Of a stretch of 35,654 bases of DNA, positions 1-8,756 are shown piece after piece. The notes under the pieces are model-generated. The model made no database searches and had not been told where the DNA came from. It saw only the letters and a program-made list of their open reading frames with translations. A program made the translations under genes and the position numbers. This DNA is from an uncultured Synechococcus sp. (GTDB lineage Bacteria; Cyanobacteriota; Cyanobacteriia; PCC-6307; Cyanobiaceae). The number at the start of each line of letters is the position of its first letter. Within the stretch, counting starts at the first letter, position 1. The stretch is from assembly GCA_913061215.1 (NCBI GenBank), contig CAJXSQ010000006.1:1-35654 (forward strand), read 5' to 3'.

Positions 1-148
1 CGATGAAGCAGATGGTGGCCGACAGCAGAGTCGGGATCATCAGAACGCCGAACCAGCCCACATAGAGGCGGTTGTCGGTGCTGGTGACCCACTCGCAGAA
101 CTGCGACCAGGCAGAAGCGCCTTGGCGCTGCTGAATGGTGGTGGTCAT
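1..148 (-). CDS. psbA: Photosystem II D1 protein, N-terminal part (truncated by window)
   Basis: Reading the minus strand from the ATG at 146-148 gives 49 codons starting [16 protein letters not shown] and continuing through [20 protein letters not shown], the strongly conserved start of D1. D1 is the thylakoid reaction-centre subunit of photosystem II that binds pheophytin, QB and the Mn cluster ligands. Only the stromal N-terminus and the first part of the first membrane helix are present. Cyanobacteria normally carry several psbA copies. The residue near position 130 that separates D1:1 from D1:2 isoforms is outside the window, so the isoform cannot be named. No strong Shine-Dalgarno sequence is seen before the ATG. 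Confidence 0.98.
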   Translation of the reverse strand, partial: MTTTIQQRQGASAWSQFCEWVTSTDNRLYVGWFGVLMIPTLLSATICFI

Positions 149-241
149 GAGTACGGGATACGTAGGGCTCACAGCCAAACCCGGAGGCTTGCTGCAGAGC
201 AGGAAGGAAGGACAGGCCGGTGACCCGCCCTGCCACAAGCA

Positions 242-270
242 ATGTAACGGATGTTTGCGCCGTGTGACAA
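242..270 (-). promoter_or_regulatory. Predicted psbA promoter (-35 and -10 boxes)
   Basis: On the minus strand TTGTCA (265-270) is followed after exactly 17 bases by TTACAT (242-247), a good sigma70-type pair. Transcription would start near 234, giving a leader of about 86 bases. The -10 box is embedded in GTTACATT (241-248), which matches one half of the HLR1 element bound by the response regulator RpaB. A clear second half-site is not seen, so RpaB control is only a suggestion. Confidence 0.55.
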
Positions 271-331
271 GCGCTTTAAGGAGTCGGGTTCCCGGCCGGG
301 TCTCCGCCGGTGCTAGGTGGACCCGTAGCTG

Positions 332-1324
332 GTGGAAGCGTGCGTGCCCGAGCCCGGTTGGGTCACCTGGAGTCCCAGCGTCACCCTGGTGCCCACGCAC
401 GCTTGCTTCAACGCCTGCAGCTACTGCAGCTTTCGCCGGCCCCTGCAGCAGGCCGATGCGCTCAGCGACCAGGCGGCGCTGGAGCGGCTGCAGGCTCGGC
501 CGGCGGCGGCAGAGGTGCTGCTGCTCAGTGGCGAGGTGGCGCCTGATTCGGCGCAGCGCCCGGCCTGGTTTGCCCGGCTGCGTGCCCTCAGTGCCCTGGC
601 TTTGGCCCAGGGTCGCTTGCCTCACACCAATGCCGGGCCGCTCTCGCGCCGGGAAATGGCGGCGCTGGCTCGCCTCAATCCCTCGATGGGCTTGATGTTG
701 GAGGGGTTGGGGCCGGCTTACGACGGTCTGCATCGCCATGCCCCCAGCAAGCGGCTCGATGTGCGGCTGGAGCAACTGCAGCAGGCTGGCCGGCTGGGCA
801 TTCCCTTCACCACGGGGTTGCTGCTCGGCGTTGGCGAAAGCCAGGCCGATCGGGAGCGGGCCCTGCGCTGGCTGGCCGAGCTGCAGCAGCGCTTCGGCCA
901 TCTGCAGGAAGTGATCCTGCAACCCTGGCGGCCGGATGCTGAGCAGGCACGGCCGTTGAGCGCTGCCGAGCAAGCCGATCTGCTCCACACCATCGCCATG
1001 GCCCGCCGGATCCTGCCGCCGGAGGTGCATCTGCAGATGCCGCCCAACCTCTGGCCGCTGGAGGCCCTGCCGGCGGCGCTGGCGGCGGGCATCAACGACC
1101 TCGGCGGCATCGACACCAGCGATGTGATCAATCCCGCCTATCCCCAGCCGGCGGTGGAGCGGTTGGGGCGGCTGCTGAGCGAGACGGGCTGGCGCCTGAT
1201 CCCGCGCACCTGCGTGCACCGCGGTTGGTGGGCCTGGCTGCCGGCCGCGCTGCGTCGCCGCGTCGAGGCCTGGGATCTGTTGTTAGCGTCCGGATCCGCC
1301 CAGGCCAACGCGCCCCAGGATTGA
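332..1324 (+). CDS. cofG: 7,8-didemethyl-8-hydroxy-5-deazariboflavin (FO) synthase subunit CofG
   Basis: This 330-residue radical SAM protein has the cluster motif C25-x3-C29-x2-C32 (CFNACSYC), which binds the [4Fe-4S] cluster that cleaves S-adenosylmethionine. The C-terminal part contains [19 protein letters not shown], a CofG-type signature. With CofH (not in this window), CofG makes the deazaflavin FO from tyrosine and a flavin precursor; in cyanobacteria FO serves mainly as the antenna of some photolyases. Start is GTG at 332, with AGGTGG at 315-320 as a plausible ribosome site; it leaves only 24 residues before the cysteines, usual for the family. It is divergent from psbA and 6 bases upstream of the next radical SAM gene. 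Confidence 0.88.
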   Translation: MEACVPEPGWVTWSPSVTLVPTHACFNACSYCSFRRPLQQADALSDQAALERLQARPAAAEVLLLSGEVAPDSAQRPAWFARLRALSALALAQGRLPHTNAGPLSRREMAALARLNPSMGLMLEGLGPAYDGLHRHAPSKRLDVRLEQLQQAGRLGIPFTTGLLLGVGESQADRERALRWLAELQQRFGHLQEVILQPWRPDAEQARPLSAAEQADLLHTIAMARRILPPEVHLQMPPNLWPLEALPAALAAGINDLGGIDTSDVINPAYPQPAVERLGRLLSETGWRLIPRTCVHRGWWAWLPAALRRRVEAWDLLLASGSAQANAPQD

Positions 1325-1330
1325 CGCACT

Positions 1331-2917
1331 GTGAGACACGTCTCCCCGGAGGATCAGCGGGTGCTGTTGGTGCGCCTGCCCTGTAATCCCATCTTTCCGA
1401 TCGGCCCGGTGTATCTGGCTGATCACATCCACAAGCAGTTCCCCGCGATCGAGCAGCATCTGCTTGATCTGGCGGCCGTGCCCCTGCTGGATGTGGAGGC
1501 GGTGCTGCTGGAGCAGGTGGAGCGCTTCCGGCCCACGCTGCTGGTGTTCTCCTGGCGCGATATTCAGATCTATGCGCCGGTGGACGGCCGGGGTGGCAAT
1601 CCACTGCAGAACTCCTTTGAGGTGTTCTACGCCCGCAATCCGCTCAAACGGTTGCGCGGCGCCCTGGGCGGCCTGCGGCTGATGGGTTCGTTCTATGGCG
1701 AGCTCTGGCGCAATCTGCGCCTGGTGCGGCGCGGGTTGCGCGCGGCCCGTCGCTACCAGCCCACGGCCCGGGCTGTGCTTGGCGGTGGTGCGGTGAGTGT
1801 GTTTTATGAGCAGCTCGGTCGCCGGCTGCCCCGCGGCACCGTGGTGTCGGTGGGTGAGGGGGAGCCGCTGCTGGAGAAGTTGATCCGGGGCGAATCGCTC
1901 GAAACGGAACGCTGCTTCATCGCCGGCGAGGAACCCCGGCCCGGCCTGATCCATGAGCAGCCGGCGGGCATGGAGAAAACCGCCTGCGATTACTCCTATA
2001 TCGCCTCGATCTGGCCCCAGCTCGATTGGTATCTCGAGGGCGGCGACTTCTACGTGGGCGTGCAGACCAAGCGCGGCTGCCCCCACAACTGCTGCTACTG
2101 CGTGTACACCGTGGTGGAGGGCAAGGCGGTGCGGGTGAACCCCGTGGATGAGGTGATCGCCGAGATGCGGCAGCTCTACGAGCGGGGTGTGCGCGGCTTC
2201 TGGTTCACCGATGCCCAGTTCATTCCCGCCCGCCGCTACATCGAAGACGCCAAGCAGCTGCTCCGGGCCGTGCAGGCCCAGGGCTGGAACGACATCCGCT
2301 GGGCCGCTTACATCCGCGCCGACAACCTCGATGCCGAGCTGGCGGAGCTGATGGTGGCCACCGGCATGGACTACTTCGAGATCGGCATCACCTCCGGCTC
2401 CCAGGAGCTCGTGCGCAAGATGCGCATGGGCTACAACCTGCGCACCGTGCTGGAGAGCTGCCGCCTGCTGGCCCGCGCCGGTTTCCGCGAGCACGTGTCG
2501 GTGAACTACTCGTTCAACGTGATCGACGAGCGGCCTGAAACGATCCGCCAGACCGTGGCCTATCACCGCGAGCTCGAGCGCATCTTCGGGGCCGACAAGG
2601 TGGAGCCGGCGATCTTCTTCATCGGCCTGCAGCCCCACACCCACCTGGAGCAGTACGGCTTCGATCAGGGCCTGATCAAGCCCGGCTACAACCCGATGAG
2701 CATGCTCCCCTGGACGGCCCGCCAGCTGCTCTGGAATCCCGAGCCGATGGGCAGCACCTTCGGGCGCATCTGCCTGGAGGCGTTCGAGCGCAACCCGGGC
2801 GATTTCGGCCGCACGGTGATGGATCTGCTCGAGCGCGACTACGGCCTGGCGCCTCTGGAGGAGGCGCTGCATGCGCCGGTGGAGGGGCGGCGCGCCCTGG
2901 CCACCGCCACCCGCTGA
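1331..2917 (+). CDS. B12-binding-domain radical SAM protein, BchE-like
   Basis: The 528-residue protein starts with GTG, 6 bases after cofG, so the two are probably cotranscribed. The N-terminal 200 residues resemble the cobalamin-binding domain of BchE-type enzymes (LLVRLPCNPIFPIGPVYLAD at the start, VVSVGEGEPLLEKL near 175). The radical SAM core follows with C250-x3-C254-x2-C257 (CPHNCCYC) and a GITSGSQELV stretch in the barrel. I do not see a clear DxHxxG cobalamin-ligand motif, so B12 use is inferred from architecture. BchE homologues in cyanobacteria include several paralogues of uncertain reaction, and some databases label members as linked to photosystem II high-light acclimation. The psbA neighbour agrees with that label but does not prove it. 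Confidence 0.8.
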   Translation: MRHVSPEDQRVLLVRLPCNPIFPIGPVYLADHIHKQFPAIEQHLLDLAAVPLLDVEAVLLEQVERFRPTLLVFSWRDIQIYAPVDGRGGNPLQNSFEVFYARNPLKRLRGALGGLRLMGSFYGELWRNLRLVRRGLRAARRYQPTARAVLGGGAVSVFYEQLGRRLPRGTVVSVGEGEPLLEKLIRGESLETERCFIAGEEPRPGLIHEQPAGMEKTACDYSYIASIWPQLDWYLEGGDFYVGVQTKRGCPHNCCYCVYTVVEGKAVRVNPVDEVIAEMRQLYERGVRGFWFTDAQFIPARRYIEDAKQLLRAVQAQGWNDIRWAAYIRADNLDAELAELMVATGMDYFEIGITSGSQELVRKMRMGYNLRTVLESCRLLARAGFREHVSVNYSFNVIDERPETIRQTVAYHRELERIFGADKVEPAIFFIGLQPHTHLEQYGFDQGLIKPGYNPMSMLPWTARQLLWNPEPMGSTFGRICLEAFERNPGDFGRTVMDLLERDYGLAPLEEALHAPVEGRRALATATR

Positions 2918-4240
2918 TCAGCTCTGGGGCAGGTGCAGCTCCGCCTGCAGCCCGCCGAGGGCTGAGCGGTGCAGCACCAGCCGGCCGCCATGCAGCTGGC
3001 AGCAGCGTTCCACGATCGTGAGCCCCACGCCGGAGCGTTTGCGCTGCTGGCGGTCGTCTGCAGGAGGGATGCGGGGCATCCCCAGCAGGTTGGCGCTGCT
3101 CAGGCCGCTGCCGCCATCCTCCACCTGCAGCACCACCTCCGCCTTCTGCTGATGGGCCGAGAGGCGGATCGGAGGGCGGCCGTAGCAGATGGCGTTATCG
3201 ATCAGGTTCTGCAGGGCCCGCTCGATCAGCGCCTGATCCACCCGGGCCAGCAGCCGCGGCACCGCCAGCTCGATGCGCTGATGCGGGTAGCTGGCCGCCA
3301 CCCGCTCGCACAGCTCATCGATGGCGCTCAGCCGCGGCCGGAAGGGTTCGGTCTGCTCCCCTGCCGCCTCCTGCAGCAGATGGGTGAGGGCGATCAGCCG
3401 GTCGATCTCCACCCGCAGCTGCGGCAGCGACTCCGCCAGGGCGATGCCGGAATCCGGCTTGTCCTCCAGGCGTTCCACCCGCATCGAGAGGCGGGTGAGC
3501 GGGCTGCCCAGATCATGGGCCAGGCCCTGCAGGAAGCGCCGGCGTGATTCCTGTTGCTGATTGAGCTGCTCCAGCACGCGGTTGATCCGGATGCTGAGCT
3601 CCCGCATCGCTGCCATGCCGCCTTCCGGCACCAGCTCCAGCTCGCCGGAGGGGATGGCGGGCAGCTGCCGCAGCACCCGCTGCATCGGCCGCTGCAGCTG
3701 CCACTGCAGGAACAGCGCCACCCCGCTGCTGCCCCCGAGCAGCAGGCTGCCGATGCGGATGGCCGGCCACAGCCAGGGCACCGCCGTGCCCGGGCTGCTG
3801 TACACCCAGAGCCGCTGGCTGGCATCGCCCGCGCGATCCACCGCCAGCCAGTAGCCCCCCAGCCAGCTGCGTTGGCTGGGGGGATCGCGGCGCAGTTCGC
3901 CGTGGAAGTCCTCGTCCCGGAGGATGCGAGTGAGCGCCTCGGTTGCCGCGCCGCTGGCGGGCTCGCTCAGCGGTGGTGGCTCGGCTGCGGCCCAGATCCG
4001 CAGTGCCCGGTTGTGCGCTGTGCTGTGCAGACCGCTGCGGCCGGTGCTCCGGCCCTGAAGCTGCGAGGCCTGACGCGTGAGGTTGAGGCTGATCGCCTGG
4101 TTGGTGGTGGTTTGCAGCAGCTGTGGCATCAGCACGCTGAGCAGCGCGAAACTGCCGGCCCAGGCCCCGCCCACGCACATCAGCAGGCGCAGGCCATCCC
4201 TGCCGCTGAAGCCCTGGAACCGGCCACCGGCTGCTCCCAT
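2918..4240 (-). CDS. Two-component sensor histidine kinase
   Basis: The 440-residue membrane kinase has a first hydrophobic segment at about 18-42, a periplasmic sensor region of about 115 residues, a second hydrophobic segment at about 157-180 and a HAMP-like linker to about 235. The dimerisation/phosphoacceptor region contains GLAHDLGSPLTRL with His242. The ATP-binding domain shows the N box (ALQNLIDNAICYG), the G1 box (VEDGGSGL) and the G2 box (GVGLTIVERCCQLHGG). It is an EnvZ-like class I kinase. It starts 4 bases after the response regulator stop and is surely its partner. The signal it senses is unknown. Its stop codon abuts that of the convergent radical SAM gene. Confidence 0.93.
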   Translation of the reverse strand: MGAAGGRFQGFSGRDGLRLLMCVGGAWAGSFALLSVLMPQLLQTTTNQAISLNLTRQASQLQGRSTGRSGLHSTAHNRALRIWAAAEPPPLSEPASGAATEALTRILRDEDFHGELRRDPPSQRSWLGGYWLAVDRAGDASQRLWVYSSPGTAVPWLWPAIRIGSLLLGGSSGVALFLQWQLQRPMQRVLRQLPAIPSGELELVPEGGMAAMRELSIRINRVLEQLNQQQESRRRFLQGLAHDLGSPLTRLSMRVERLEDKPDSGIALAESLPQLRVEIDRLIALTHLLQEAAGEQTEPFRPRLSAIDELCERVAASYPHQRIELAVPRLLARVDQALIERALQNLIDNAICYGRPPIRLSAHQQKAEVVLQVEDGGSGLSSANLLGMPRIPPADDRQQRKRSGVGLTIVERCCQLHGGRLVLHRSALGGLQAELHLPQS

Positions 4241-4244
4241 GGCC

Positions 4245-4994
4245 TCAGGCCTGCGGCTCGATCTGCACCTCAGCGTTCAGCCTGTAGCCCCGGCCGCGCA
4301 CCGCTTCGATCATCCGGCCGCTGCCGCGTTTGCAGCTGTTCAGCAGCTTGCGCAGCTTGGAGATGCGCACATCGATGCTGCGGCTGTTCTGGGCATCCAC
4401 CAGGCTGCCGGTGGCCTGGCAGAGCTGTTCCCGCTCGAAGGCGATCCCGGGTGAGAGGCAGAAGAAGCTGAGCAGGGAGGCATCGCCGCGGCTGAGGTTG
4501 CTCACCGCACCGCTGGGGCCCTGCAGTTCCAGCCGGCCGGGATCGAACAGCACGCTGTTGATCCGGAAGATCTGCTCGGGCGGCCGTTGGGGTGTGAGCT
4601 CCCGCCGGTAATCGAGCAGGCGCTCCAGCCGCAGCTGCAGTTCGCGCCAGAGGAAGGGCTTGGCCAGGTAGTCGTCGGCGCCGGTTTCCAGCCCCTCGAT
4701 CCGTTCATCGGCGGTGCCCAGCGCCGAGAGCATCAGCACGGGAAAGCGATGGCCCTGGCGCCGCAGGCGCTCGAGCAGGTGGGTGCCGCTCTGGCCCGGC
4801 AGCAGGCGATCGAGCACGAGCACGTGCGGCATGTCCTGGCTGAGCGCTTCATCCAGGGCGGCCCCATCCTCGAAGCTGCGGGTCTGCCAGCCGCAGCTGC
4901 CGAACCGTTCCTCGAGCAGCGCGAGCAGTTCGCGGTCGTCGTCCACGACCCACACCCGTGCCGCCGTGTGGCTGGATGCGGTTGCTGGGCTCAT
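4245..4994 (-). CDS. OmpR/PhoB-family response regulator
   Basis: The 249-residue regulator starts at the ATG at 4992-4994, overlapping the protease stop codon as ATGA, which indicates translational coupling. The receiver domain has the acidic pocket D18-D20 in VVDDDRE, the phosphoacceptor Asp62 (VLDRLLP), Ser90 and Lys112 (YLAKPF). The C-terminal winged-helix DNA-binding domain ends with SRSIDVRISKLRKLL and EAVRGRGYRL, typical of OmpR/PhoB proteins. It would be phosphorylated by the kinase encoded just downstream. An in-frame extension upstream exists but runs through the protease gene and is not credible. The target genes are not evident from the window. Confidence 0.93.
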   Translation of the reverse strand: MSPATASSHTAARVWVVDDDRELLALLEERFGSCGWQTRSFEDGAALDEALSQDMPHVLVLDRLLPGQSGTHLLERLRRQGHRFPVLMLSALGTADERIEGLETGADDYLAKPFLWRELQLRLERLLDYRRELTPQRPPEQIFRINSVLFDPGRLELQGPSGAVSNLSRGDASLLSFFCLSPGIAFEREQLCQATGSLVDAQNSRSIDVRISKLRKLLNSCKRGSGRMIEAVRGRGYRLNAEVQIEPQA

Positions 4995-5797
4995 GGTTCG
5001 GCTCCGCTTCTCTCCCCATTCCACCAAGGGCGGCGCGCCAGCAGCAACAGGATCAGCCCAAGCCAACCCACCAGGCCCCCGATCGGATTGGCGGGGCCCA
5101 TCAGCCAGGCCGGTGCCGTGGGAGGGATCGTGGCCAGTCCCTGGTGCAGCAGAAACCAGCCCGCCACCAGGCCGCCATGCAGGCCCACGGCGCCCCAGAG
5201 CAGCCCGCCGTCGGCCCGCCGCTGCAAGCCCAGGGCCAGCCCGAGCAAGAGCAGGCCAACCAACAGCCCCAGCAGCTGCAGCGGGGGCAGATTGAAGCGG
5301 GTGTGCACCAGGCTGAACAGGGCGGCCTGCAGCCACAGGCCCCGCTGCCGGCCGATCAGCAGGCTCAGTTCACCGAGCAGCCAGCCGCGGAAGAGCAGTT
5401 CCTCGGCAAAGCCCACACCCAGTCCCAGCGCTGCGGCGTTGAGCACCAGCGCGGCCGAGAGCCGCGGCTGCCAGCTCAGCTGGCCGGCCAGCATCAGAGC
5501 GATCACCACCAGCGCCAGCAGCAGCACCGCTTTGATCAGCCCGCGCAGCAGGGCCTTGAGCACGCCGGGCAGCGGAGCGCGCACCCCCAGGCGCCGCCAG
5601 GGATGGGTTTCGGCCCAGCAGCGGCGCAGCCGCAGCGGCAGGCTGATCAACAGGGCCGCCACAGCCGGCAGGGCGGCCAGGCTGGCCTGCAGCGCCGAGG
5701 GCACCCCAACGGCCTGGAGCAGCAGCTGGCCCCCGAGAAACACCGCCACCAGCGCGGCCGGATAGAGCAGCGTGCCCCACCAGCGCAGGCGCGGCAT
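4991..5797 (-). CDS. CPBP family intramembrane glutamic endopeptidase
   Basis: Starting at the ATG at 5795-5797 (MPRLRWWGTLLYPA), the product is a polytopic membrane protein of 268 residues. It has the motifs of the CPBP/Abi (CAAX protease, Rce1-like) family: E132-E133-x3-R137 (AEELLFRGW), FxxxH at F161-H165 (FSLVHTRFN) and a later conserved His207 (GLHGG). These residues form the intramembrane active site in Rce1. The start overlaps the clpS stop by one base (TGATG) and the stop overlaps the regulator start, so it is in the middle of a coupled operon. The substrate is unknown; position between a Clp adaptor and a two-component pair hints at regulated proteolysis. Confidence 0.88.
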   Translation of the reverse strand: MPRLRWWGTLLYPAALVAVFLGGQLLLQAVGVPSALQASLAALPAVAALLISLPLRLRRCWAETHPWRRLGVRAPLPGVLKALLRGLIKAVLLLALVVIALMLAGQLSWQPRLSAALVLNAAALGLGVGFAEELLFRGWLLGELSLLIGRQRGLWLQAALFSLVHTRFNLPPLQLLGLLVGLLLLGLALGLQRRADGGLLWGAVGLHGGLVAGWFLLHQGLATIPPTAPAWLMGPANPIGGLVGWLGLILLLLARRPWWNGERSGAEP

Positions 5798-6144
5798 CAG
5801 CTTTCCGGTTCGATCGTGCTGCTCAGCCCCTTGGCCTTGAGGGTTTCGCTGTAGAACTCCGCCGGTTCGATGTCGCACACGATCACCAGGCCCACGCCGG
5901 TGTTGTGGGCCTCCAGCATCACAGCGATCGCATCCTGCTCGCTGAGCGACGGCACCACCTGGCGCAGGGTGGTCACCACGTATTCCATGGTGTTCACCGG
6001 ATCGTTGTGGAGCAGCACCTTGTAGCGGGGCGAGGGCTTGCGCACCCGCTCCGGTGCCTTCTCCATCACGGCGGCGCCACCGCTTTCACGGCCCGGCGTC
6101 TGGGTGGCGGTGAAAGCGGCTCTGCAGGGGGTGGATCGGTGCAT
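5797..6144 (-). CDS. clpS: ATP-dependent Clp protease adaptor ClpS
   Basis: The core from residue 30 (PRYKVLLHNDPVNTMEYVV) through AVMLEAHNTGVGLVIVCDIE is a full ClpS domain, with the N-D-P substrate-pocket motif and the conserved hydrophobic pocket residues. ClpS delivers N-degron substrates to the ClpC/ClpP protease; cyanobacteria usually encode two ClpS proteins. The start is uncertain. I chose the ATG at 6142-6144 because AGG lies directly before it and cyanobacterial ClpS often carries a tail of about 25 residues. ATGs at 6162 and 6189 (overlapping the dapL stop as TGATG) and an internal one at 6066 are alternatives. It is in an operon below dapL. Confidence 0.9.
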   Translation of the reverse strand: MHRSTPCRAAFTATQTPGRESGGAAVMEKAPERVRKPSPRYKVLLHNDPVNTMEYVVTTLRQVVPSLSEQDAIAVMLEAHNTGVGLVIVCDIEPAEFYSETLKAKGLSSTIEPES

Positions 6145-6188
6145 CCTGTCCAGCTCCGGCATCACGACAGCGGACTTTAGGCAGCCCA

Positions 6189-7439
6189 TCAGGCTGCGGC
6201 GGCCGCCGGCGCCAGGGCCGCCTGGATCCGGCGCATCGCCTCCAGCACGTTCTCGCGGCTGTTGAAGGCCGAGAGGCGGAAATAGCCCTCACCGGCGGCG
6301 CCGAAGCCGCTGCCGGGGGTGCCCACCACGTTGGCCTTGTTCAGCAGCAGATCGAAGAAGCCCCAGGAGTCCACGCCCTCGGGCGTTTTGATCCACACAT
6401 AGGGAGCCTGCTCACCGCCATACACCGTGAGCCCGGCGGCGCTGAGTTCCCGGCGGATGATCGCGGCGTTCTCCATGTAGAAGCTGATCAGTCCCTTCAC
6501 CTGGGCCTGGCCTTCCGGGGAGTACACCGCTTCGGCACCGCGCTGCACGATGTAGCTCACGCCGTTGAACTTGGTGCACTGGCGGCGGTTCCACAGAGCC
6601 CACAGCTCCACCGGTTCGCCGTTGGCCGCGGTGCCCATCAGGCCGCGGGGCACCACGGTGAGGGCGCAGCGGGTGCCGGTGAAGCCGGCGTTCTTGGAGA
6701 AGGAGCGGAATTCGATCGCACACTCCCGGGCGCCTTCGATCTCATAGATCGAGTGGGGCAGCGAGGGGTCCTGGATGAAGGCCTCGTAGGCGGCGTCGAA
6801 CAGGATCAGCGAGCCGTTGGCACGGGCGTAATCCACCCAGGCCTTGAGCTGTTCCTTGCTGGCCACCGCACCGGTGGGGTTGTTGGGGAAGCAGAGGTAG
6901 ATCAGATCCACCTTCTCGCTGGGGATCTGGGCGGTGAAGCCGTTCTCGGCGCTGATCGGCAGGTAGGTGAGGCCGCCGTACTGGCCGGCGTCATCGGCAT
7001 CGCCGGTGCGGCCCGCCATCACGTTGCTGTCCACATACACCGGATACACCGGGTCGGTCACGGCGATGCGGTTGCCCTCGCCCAGGATGTCGAGGATGTT
7101 GGCGCTGTCGCACTTCGATCCATCCGACACGAAGATCTCCTCGGCTGAGATCTGGCAGCCGCGGGCCTGGAAATCGTGCTGGGCGATCGCTTCGCGCAGC
7201 CACAGGTAGCCCTGCTCCGGGCCGTAGCCGTGGAAGCCCTCGCGGGTGCCCATCTCATCGATGGCGGCCTTCATGGCGGTGCGGCAGGCCTCGGGCAGGG
7301 GCTCGGTCACATCACCGATGCCCAGGCGGATGATCGGTGCACTGGGGTTGGCCTCGCTGAAGGCCTTCACCCGCCGGGCGATCTCGGGGAACAGATAACC
7401 CGCCTTGAGCTTGAGGTAGTTGCCGTTGACCTGGGCCAT
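6189..7439 (-). CDS. dapL: LL-diaminopimelate aminotransferase
   Basis: The 416-residue fold-type I PLP enzyme converts tetrahydrodipicolinate directly to LL-diaminopimelate with glutamate as amino donor, the lysine/peptidoglycan route used by cyanobacteria and plants. The N-terminus ([20 protein letters not shown]), [23 protein letters not shown] and the Schiff-base Lys249 in [12 protein letters not shown] are diagnostic of DapL. Length is normal for the family. It is the first gene of a minus-strand chain with clpS, a CPBP protease and a two-component pair. A possible -10 element (TAGGAC or GACAAT, 7483-7491) overlaps the stop of the upstream ATPase gene, so dapL probably has its own promoter. 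Confidence 0.97.
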   Translation of the reverse strand: MAQVNGNYLKLKAGYLFPEIARRVKAFSEANPSAPIIRLGIGDVTEPLPEACRTAMKAAIDEMGTREGFHGYGPEQGYLWLREAIAQHDFQARGCQISAEEIFVSDGSKCDSANILDILGEGNRIAVTDPVYPVYVDSNVMAGRTGDADDAGQYGGLTYLPISAENGFTAQIPSEKVDLIYLCFPNNPTGAVASKEQLKAWVDYARANGSLILFDAAYEAFIQDPSLPHSIYEIEGARECAIEFRSFSKNAGFTGTRCALTVVPRGLMGTAANGEPVELWALWNRRQCTKFNGVSYIVQRGAEAVYSPEGQAQVKGLISFYMENAAIIRRELSAAGLTVYGGEQAPYVWIKTPEGVDSWGFFDLLLNKANVVGTPGSGFGAAGEGYFRLSAFNSRENVLEAMRRIQAALAPAAAAA

Positions 7440-7488
7440 GTCGTCGCGTGCGGGCCGCGCGGGCCCCTGGGTACTGGGCGCGATTGTC

Positions 7489-8676
7489 CTACGCGGGGGG
7501 CTGGCGGAGGCAGGCCTCGAAGGGGGATCGCACCCAGATTCCGGCTTTGGCTTCGTAGCTCGCGTCCACCGGGGCGATCAGCTCAGCCTTGTCGGGGTTC
7601 AGTTGACCCACCAGTTCGTGGAAGCCACGCGAGAGTTTCGGCGCTTTGGAGAGTTTGATCTCATACAGGTGACGCCTCTGGCCCCGTTCGAGCACAAGGT
7701 CGATTTCGGCGCCGTTGCTGGTGCGTAGGAAATAGGGGCGCCAGCGCGGATGGGCTGCGATCAGCTGTTCGATCACGAAGCCTTCCCAGCTTTCACCGGC
7801 CTGGGGATGGGCCAGCAGATCGTCATAGGTCTCGATCCCCAGCAGGTTGTGCAGGAGGCCGCTGTCGCGCAGATAGAGCTTGGGTGAGCGCACCAAGCGC
7901 TTGCTCAGGTTGGCCTCCAGCGGCGGCAGCTGCCGCAGCATGAAGGTTTGCTCCAGCACCGCCAGCAACTGCTTCACCCGGGCGCTGCGCAGATCCAGCA
8001 GCCCTGCCAGGCGGCTGGTGTTGAGCGTCTGGCCTTGGCTGTGGGCGAGCAGCCGCCAGAGCCGTTCCATCAAAGGCATCGGCAGGCCGAGCTCCAGCGA
8101 AGCGAGATCCCGGCCCAAAAAGGTGCGAATGAAGTCTTCGCGCCACTCAATGCTGTCGTCGTCGCTGCTGGCCAGGAGGCTCTCCGGGAAGCCGCCCCGC
8201 AGCCACAGCTCCTTCCAGTTCGACGTTGTCGCCACCTCCTGCAACAGAAATGGAGCGAGCTCCACTTGAGCGATGCGTCCAGCCAGGCTTTCGTGGCTCT
8301 GGCGCAGCAACGGCCCTGATGCCGACCCCAGCAGCAGGAATCGCCCGGGTCTGCGGTGGCGATCGATCTCTGCCCGCAGCAAGCTGAAGAATTCAGGCAA
8401 CAGCTGGATTTCATCCAGGCAGATCAGCTGGCTGCGGTGCGCTTCAAAGAAGAGCTCGGGCTCCTGCAGGCGGGCGCGATCAGCCCGGTCCTGCAGGTCG
8501 AGCATCACGGCATCGCCGCGCTCGGCCAGCAGCGTTCTGGCCAGGGTGGATTTGCCGCATTGCCGCGGGCCTAGCAGCAGCGCCGCTGGGGCTCGCTGCA
8601 GCGCCCTGGTGAGGAGTGCAGCCGCTTCTCTCGGCAGATAGCCATGCATTTCTGCGCTTTGCCGCTCGATTTGCAT
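7489..8676 (-). CDS. AAA-type ATPase with DUF4143 C-terminal domain
   Basis: The product of 395 residues (ATG at 8674-8676; an alternative ATG at 8647-8649 gives MHGYLPREA) has Walker A GPRQCGKS at 36-43, a Walker B-like [16 protein letters not shown] and a sensor segment [11 protein letters not shown]. The C-terminal half has the DUF4143 pattern of a helical region followed by a PD-(D/E)xK-like fold ([23 protein letters not shown]). Such ATPases are patchily distributed in bacteria and archaea and their function is unknown; the E-x-D…E-x-K arrangement suggests a nuclease-like fold that may or may not be active. It stands alone between core genes and looks like an accessory insertion, although its GC content does not obviously differ. 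Confidence 0.85.
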   Translation of the reverse strand: MQIERQSAEMHGYLPREAAALLTRALQRAPAALLLGPRQCGKSTLARTLLAERGDAVMLDLQDRADRARLQEPELFFEAHRSQLICLDEIQLLPEFFSLLRAEIDRHRRPGRFLLLGSASGPLLRQSHESLAGRIAQVELAPFLLQEVATTSNWKELWLRGGFPESLLASSDDDSIEWREDFIRTFLGRDLASLELGLPMPLMERLWRLLAHSQGQTLNTSRLAGLLDLRSARVKQLLAVLEQTFMLRQLPPLEANLSKRLVRSPKLYLRDSGLLHNLLGIETYDDLLAHPQAGESWEGFVIEQLIAAHPRWRPYFLRTSNGAEIDLVLERGQRRHLYEIKLSKAPKLSRGFHELVGQLNPDKAELIAPVDASYEAKAGIWVRSPFEACLRQPPA

Positions 8677-8726
8677 GGTAATTGCCGGGTCATCGCCTCT
8701 GGCGCTGGCGGCTGATCCGGCCTGCA

Positions 8727-8732
8727 TACGAT
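8727..8732 (+). promoter_or_regulatory. Possible -10 box upstream of the radical SAM/DUF2344 gene
   Basis: TACGAT lies 24 bases before the GTG at 8757 and would give a leader of about 18 bases. No convincing -35 box is seen 17 bases upstream. If real, it rules out the more distal in-frame TTG start at 8682. Confidence 0.3.
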
Positions 8733-8756
8733 CAAGGCAGCACCTCAGCCGAGCCC

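Noticed and set aside
1283-2872. Long minus-strand frame opposite the BchE-like gene
   Set aside because: The plus strand shows a clear radical SAM motif; the antisense translation is His/Ala/Leu-rich without motifs.
4995-5336. Extension of the response regulator upstream of its ATG
   Set aside because: It overlaps the conserved CPBP protease in another frame; the ATGA overlap is the natural start.
8682-8756. TTG-initiated N-terminal extension of the radical SAM/DUF2344 protein
   Set aside because: TTG is rare as a start, the added residues look random, and a possible -10 box lies inside it.
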